A DNA stretch of 40,358 nucleotides from Vicinamibacterales bacterium (GTDB lineage Bacteria > Acidobacteriota > Vicinamibacteria > Vicinamibacterales > 2-12-FULL-66-21), in assembly GCA_036496585.1 (NCBI GenBank), contig DASXLB010000047.1, positions 1 through 40,358 on the forward strand, in the 5' to 3' direction. This document shows positions 35,336-40,358 of the stretch, piece by piece (position 1 is the first letter of the stretch; every line of letters begins with the position of its first letter). Under the pieces are notes generated by a model. The model ran no database searches and was not told the DNA's origin. It worked only from the letters and a program-made list of their open reading frames with translations. Made by a program: the position numbers and the translations under genes.

Positions 35336-36472
35336 CTAGAGAATCTGCTCCGCGATCACCATGCGCTGCACTTCCGAAGTGCCCTGATAAATCTCCGTCG
35401 CGCGGACGTCGCGGAGCAGCCGCTCGATCACCGATCCGCGCCGGTAGCCGTGCGAGGCGAAGATCTGCATGGCCCGATCGGCGGCGCGGTGTGCCGCCTC
35501 GGACGCGGCGAGCTTGGCCATCGCCGCCTCGAGGGTGGGCCGGTCGCTGCGGGTTCTGGCGTCGGCGGCCTTGAGCATCAGCATCCGCGCGGCGTCGAGC
35601 TCGGTCGCGCTGTCGGCCAGCATCCACTGAATCGCCTGGAAGTTCGCGATCGGCTGGCCGAATGCCTCGTGCTGCTTGGCGTAGCCGAGCGCCGCATCGA
35701 GCGCCGCCTGGCCCACACCGAGCGCCTGCGCCGCGATGGCGACGCGGCCGCCGTCGAGCGCCCACATCGCGACGTGGAATCCGTCGGCTGGGCCGCCGAG
35801 CATCGCGTCGGGGCCGACGACCACTTCCTTCAGCTCGAGGTTCATGCAGCCAAGTCCGCGCACGCCGAGCGCGTCGCCGGCCGGCACGCGGACGATCCCC
35901 GGCGCGTCGAGCGGCACGAGAAACGCGCCGACGCCGCGGCCGCGGCTGCCGGGCTGAGTCGCGGCGAACACGATGGCGAGATCCGCCGCGGCCGCGTTCG
36001 CCACCCAGACCTTCCGTCCGTTGAGCACGTAACCGTGGCCGTCGAGCCGCGCGACGGTCTGCTGGTTGGCAGCGTCCGATCCGGCCTGTTCTTCCGACAG
36101 AGCGAACGCGCCGAGCATCGCGCCCGACGCGAGGCGGCCGAGCCACGTCGCCTTCTGCGACGCCGACCCGAACCGCGCGATCGGCTCGGCGACGAGTGAG
36201 TTGTTGACGCTGGCAATGACCGACACGACCGCGCTCGCCGCCGCGAGCGCCTCGAGCGCCAGCGCGTAGCTGACGTAGTCGAGTCCGGCGCCCCCCTGCT
36301 CGCGCGGAATCGTGACGCCGAGCAGGCCGCGGGAGGCCATCGCCTGCACGAGATCGCGAGGAAACTCGTCGGTGTCGTCGATCGACTGCGCGCGGGGGGC
36401 GATCGCCGCGGCCGCAAACGCTGCGATCTCGCCCTGGTAGGCGATCTGGTGCGCGTCGAAGTCGAGAATCAC
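35336..36472 (-). CDS. Acyl-CoA dehydrogenase-like protein lacking the usual catalytic Glu
   Basis: This 378-residue protein has the normal acyl-CoA dehydrogenase layout: AFALSEEQAGSDAAN, then GYAKQHEAFGQPIANFQAIQW, then the C-terminal RDVRATEIYQGTSEVQRMVI. At the catalytic position of YEGT it has Gln363 (YQGT), and the alternative helix-G site used by isovaleryl-type enzymes reads LDGGR instead of LDLER. The family otherwise looks intact, so FAD and substrate binding are expected. It may use another base or have another activity. GTG 36472 is chosen; the upstream extension to 36544 reads as non-family sequence. Confidence 0.9.
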   Translation of the reverse strand: MILDFDAHQIAYQGEIAAFAAAAIAPRAQSIDDTDEFPRDLVQAMASRGLLGVTIPREQGGAGLDYVSYALALEALAAASAVVSVIASVNNSLVAEPIARFGSASQKATWLGRLASGAMLGAFALSEEQAGSDAANQQTVARLDGHGYVLNGRKVWVANAAAADLAIVFAATQPGSRGRGVGAFLVPLDAPGIVRVPAGDALGVRGLGCMNLELKEVVVGPDAMLGGPADGFHVAMWALDGGRVAIAAQALGVGQAALDAALGYAKQHEAFGQPIANFQAIQWMLADSATELDAARMLMLKAADARTRSDRPTLEAAMAKLAASEAAHRAADRAMQIFASHGYRRGSVIERLLRDVRATEIYQGTSEVQRMVIAEQIL

Positions 36473-36478
36473 GGAACC

Positions 36479-36484
36479 ATTATC
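36479..36484 (-). promoter_or_regulatory. Candidate -10 box of the second acyl-CoA dehydrogenase
   Basis: GATAAT on the minus strand ends 6 nt before GTG 36472, the same geometry as the boxes near 23446, 27395 and 33453. VapC ends 22 nt upstream, so read-through is also possible. Confidence 0.35.
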
Positions 36485-36506
36485 CCCCGGCGTGCCGGCG
36501 TTGGCG

Positions 36507-36902
36507 CTATCGGGGAATCTGCCGCTCCAGCAATTCGGAGACATGCGCGAGGGCGGGATAGTCGCGGTCGTTGTGCAGCACGGTCAGACCGTGGCGGATG
36601 GCGCAGGCCGCAATGAGGCAGTCCACCCCGGAGCGGACCGTGATCCCCGCCCGCCGCGCCCGTCGATACAGATCGACTGCGTCCAGATAGACGCGCTCGC
36701 CAACCGGCGACTCCACCATGGGGAACGCCAGCATCGCCTCGCGCGCAGTGCGGAACGCCAGGTCGCCCGTAAATCCCTGCAGCACTTCCTGGACGACCGG
36801 CAGGCAGGTGACGATCTCGTCGAAGTCGACGATCTCCTCCAACCTCAGGCGCGGCGGCTTGCGGAACACCTCGATCCAGGCGGATGAGTCAACGAGGATC
36901 AC
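36507..36902 (-). CDS. vapC: VapC family PIN-domain toxin
   Basis: This 131-residue PIN ribonuclease carries the acidic metal-binding set: Asp5 (MILVDSSAW), Glu39 (PVVQEVLQG), Asp94 (SGVDCLIAACA) and Asp112/Asp114 (HNDRDY). VapC toxins cleave tRNA or rRNA when released from the antitoxin. The GTG start at 36902 lies inside the last codons of vapB (14-nt overlap), typical of toxin-antitoxin translational coupling. Confidence 0.93.
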   Translation of the reverse strand: MILVDSSAWIEVFRKPPRLRLEEIVDFDEIVTCLPVVQEVLQGFTGDLAFRTAREAMLAFPMVESPVGERVYLDAVDLYRRARRAGITVRSGVDCLIAACAIRHGLTVLHNDRDYPALAHVSELLERQIPR

Positions 36903-37119
36903 GCCGCTTCTTTCCGTATGCCGATCGATCCCCGCGCATCATGGCCAGATCGCCTTCCCAGGCGCCGCTGCCTGCCAGATCCAGGATCCGCCGCGCCTTC
37001 GAGCGCCGGACGAACTCCTGCATCGCCCGCTGCACGGCGGCCGAGTAGGTGCGCTCGCCGCTGATCTTCAGCGTCTCCTCGAGCAAGGCCGCGTCAAGCA
37101 CAAGATTCGTGCGTTTCAT
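36889..37119 (-). CDS. vapB: VapB family antitoxin
   Basis: This 76-residue antitoxin starts MKRTNLVLDAALLEETLKIS and continues ERTYSAAVQRAMQEFVRR, the usual pattern of short VapB proteins with an N-terminal DNA-binding strand-helix-helix and a C-terminal toxin-binding tail. It should neutralise VapC and repress the operon. ATG 37119 is chosen over upstream starts because the family begins at MKRTNLVLD. No clear palindromic operator is visible upstream; 37120-37283 holds no gene. Confidence 0.88.
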   Translation of the reverse strand: MKRTNLVLDAALLEETLKISGERTYSAAVQRAMQEFVRRSKARRILDLAGSGAWEGDLAMMRGDRSAYGKKRRDPR

Positions 37120-37283
37120 GTGTAGAGTGTGGCATAGACAATCCGGAATGCAAGCATCTCTCTGGTCCGGCGCGTGCGGAAGGGGGCGCACCCGCAGTTC
37201 CGATCAGCGCCGGTGACGGTCGTCTGACTTTGGTGGGGATCCCTGGAAACGGCTCTGCCTCGCGGCTCGGCGTCTCCGTACTG

Positions 37284-37784
37284 TCACTCTGGCGACGAGT
37301 CCGCGATCCGCGCGAAGACCGGGCGCAGTCGCGCCGCCGTCTCCGGCAGTTCCTCCGGGAGGACGCGCGTCTGCCCGACGACGCTCATGAAACTGGTGTC
37401 GCCGGCCCAGCGCGGCACGACGTGCAGGTGAACGTGATCGAGAATGCCGGCGCCGGCCGGGCTGCCCAGGTTGATCCCCATGTTCAGCCCCTGGGGCTGA
37501 TAGATCTCGGTCAGCGCCGCTTCCGCGACCGACGCCAGCTCGACGAGCTCCGCGCGCTCCCCTGTCGTGGCGGCGCGGAGGCTCGCGATGTGCCGGTTGG
37601 GGATCACCATGAGGTGACCGTTGTTATAAGGAAAGAGATTGAGAATGACGAAACAGGCGCGGCCGCGGTGCACGATCAGCGGGTCGCCCTCACCGCTCGC
37701 GAGGGCGGCGCAGAACACGCAGCCCCCGGCGCTGGCCTTGCCCGTGATGTAGGCCAGCCGCCAAGGGCTCCACAAGTGCTCCAC
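37284..37784 (-). CDS. HIT family nucleotide hydrolase/phosphorylase
   Basis: This 166-residue protein contains the histidine triad DHVHLHVVPRW and an N-terminal SPWRLAYI segment followed by CVFC, as in bacterial Ap4A-phosphorylase-like HIT proteins. It probably acts on dinucleoside polyphosphates or other nucleotide adducts; the exact reaction is uncertain. The GTG start at 37784 follows the HU gene stop by one base, with GGAG about 6 nt upstream, so the two are coupled. Confidence 0.92.
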   Translation of the reverse strand: MEHLWSPWRLAYITGKASAGGCVFCAALASGEGDPLIVHRGRACFVILNLFPYNNGHLMVIPNRHIASLRAATTGERAELVELASVAEAALTEIYQPQGLNMGINLGSPAGAGILDHVHLHVVPRWAGDTSFMSVVGQTRVLPEELPETAARLRPVFARIADSSPE

Positions 37785-37785
37785 G

Positions 37786-38133
37786 CTAGACTCCGGCGAG
37801 ATCCGATCCGCTCGCAGCCGGCGGCGCCTGGGGCGCCTCTGGCTCGCGGTTGATCAGCTCCTTCAGCTCTTTGCCGGGTTTGAAGTAGGGGACCTTCTTA
37901 GGCGGCACGTCCACCTTGTCCCCCGTCTTGGGATTGCGTCCCTTGCGCGGCTCGCGGCGCCGCAGACGGAAGCTGCCGAATCCGCGCAACTCGATCTTCT
38001 CGCCGCGATGCAGCGCGTCGATGATGCTCTTGAAGACCGTGTCGACGATGACCTCGGAATGCTTCTTGGTCAGGTCGGAAACACGCGAGACTTCTTCGAC
38101 GAGCTCCGCCTTGGTCATGCTGCCGGTATTCAT
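37786..38133 (-). CDS. HU/IHF family DNA-binding protein
   Basis: This 115-residue nucleoid protein has the MTKAELVEEVS start, GFGSFRLRRREPRKGRNPKTG beta-arm motif (given in part) and a VPYFKPGKELKELIN C-terminal helix, all typical of HU/IHF. A Pro/Ala-rich tail of about 17 residues extends it. It resembles IHF-beta more than HU, but the subtype is uncertain. ATG 38133 is supported by GGGAG 5 nt upstream; an internal Met6 is the alternative. The gene lies just downstream of a large inverted repeat array. Confidence 0.92.
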   Translation of the reverse strand: MNTGSMTKAELVEEVSRVSDLTKKHSEVIVDTVFKSIIDALHRGEKIELRGFGSFRLRRREPRKGRNPKTGDKVDVPPKKVPYFKPGKELKELINREPEAPQAPPAASGSDLAGV

Positions 38134-38156
38134 GGTCGCTCCCTTTGGTCGCTCCC

Positions 38157-38397
38157 GGTGCTCAGGGTGCTAAAGGTGCTGGGGGTGCCACGGGTGCTGG
38201 TGCTGGGGGTGCCGAGGGTGCTGAAGGTGCTGGTGCGAAAGGTGCTAAAGGTGCGAAGGGTGCCGACGGTGCTGGTGCCAGCAGTGCTGGTGGTGCCGGA
38301 GGCGCCGAGGGGGCTGATGCTGCGCACCCCTGGCGCCCTTCGCACCAGCACCCTTTGCACCGTTGGCACCTTTAGCACCTTTAGCACCTTTAGCACC
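38157..38397. repeat. Inverted 9-bp repeat arrays between rpsA and the HU gene
   Basis: Fifteen GGTGC cores (38157 to 38278) recur mostly every 9 bp (GGTGCTAAA-type units; three extra copies at 6-bp offsets). After a 63-bp centre, seven GCACC cores (38342 to 38397) continue in the opposite sense, mainly at 9-bp intervals (TTTAGCACC). The whole can fold into a long imperfect hairpin. It occupies most of the 276-bp gap after the rpsA stop and ends 24 bp before the HU start codon, so it may affect HU expression or rpsA mRNA ends. Confidence 0.9.
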
Positions 38398-38409
38398 GTC
38401 AGTCCCGGC

Positions 38410-40200
<1,791 letters not shown>

Positions 40201-40358
40201 GCCTTGCGAGTCCTCCTGGTATCGATATCGAGTGCCGGGCGTTTTGACGCGGGTGCCGGCGTCCCGCGGATTGGTCGGTCGCGAGTCCCACGCGGATCAG
40301 CGGAGAGCCGAGGCCCACACTATGGGATGCGCTGATTCCCGATAAGCAACAGAGAGTA

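Noticed and set aside
38145-38375. 76-residue plus-strand frame with collagen-like Gly-X-Y repeats
   Set aside because: It is wholly explained by the 9-bp tandem repeat being read in phase, has no ribosome-binding site or homologous domain, and the opposite strand gives an equally long repeat-only frame.

Overview
The window is one contiguous, densely coded, high-G+C bacterial chromosome segment with no rRNA, tRNA, phage or insertion-sequence genes that I can see. The best guess for the host is Acidobacteriota, perhaps class Vicinamibacteria. The evidence is a duplicated-FtsX 'orphan' permease of the acidobacterial ADOP type (28842-31304), a large secreted acidobacterial-type VWFA-like protein (31394-33445), and the overall mix of housekeeping genes. 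This placement is inference from gene content.

Layout. 1-3030: tail of a Pro/Arg-rich protein, then a class A penicillin-binding protein (+). 3019-3853: an intergenic element in which a four-helix-bundle (23S rRNA IVP family) gene is bracketed by two inverted arrays of a short CGATTG-type repeat. 3854-11581 (-): V4R-like protein, TolB-like/TPR protein, NfeD protease, slipin, SPOR protein, apolipoprotein N-acyltransferase (lnt) and release factor 2 (prfB, with the classical +1 programmed frameshift), mostly tightly packed and partly overlapping. 11649-15037 (+): mobA, argS and a class-I amidotransferase-like hydrolase. 15128-23439 (-): a cofactor and translation cluster reading response regulator, valS, nadC, birA, coaX, an unknown gene, and a TrmA/RlmD-family methyltransferase. 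23472-25340 (+): a multi-pass membrane protein. 25360-27386 (-): a two-subunit B12-dependent acyl-CoA mutase whose active-site residues fit isobutyryl-CoA mutase rather than methylmalonyl-CoA mutase. 27516-31304 (+): glutamate dehydrogenase and the ADOP permease. 31394-36472: the VWFA protein, two acyl-CoA dehydrogenases and a small secreted protein. 36507-37119 (-): a VapBC toxin-antitoxin pair. 37284-40200 (-): ribosomal protein S1, an HU/IHF-type protein and a HIT hydrolase, with a 241-bp inverted 9-bp repeat array between S1 and HU.

How the genes work together. The left half serves the cell envelope (peptidoglycan synthesis, lipoprotein maturation, membrane proteolysis) and translation. 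The centre makes or attaches NAD, CoA, biotin and molybdenum cofactors. The right half suggests branched-chain or short-chain acyl-CoA and amino-acid catabolism: mutase, two acyl-CoA dehydrogenases and glutamate dehydrogenase. Several transcription-unit heads have an AT-rich -10-like hexamer only 6-8 nt before the start codon, which suggests leaderless mRNAs. The most unusual structures are the two inverted short-repeat arrays (3038-3848 and 38157-38397). No stretch longer than about 300 bases lacks a gene.
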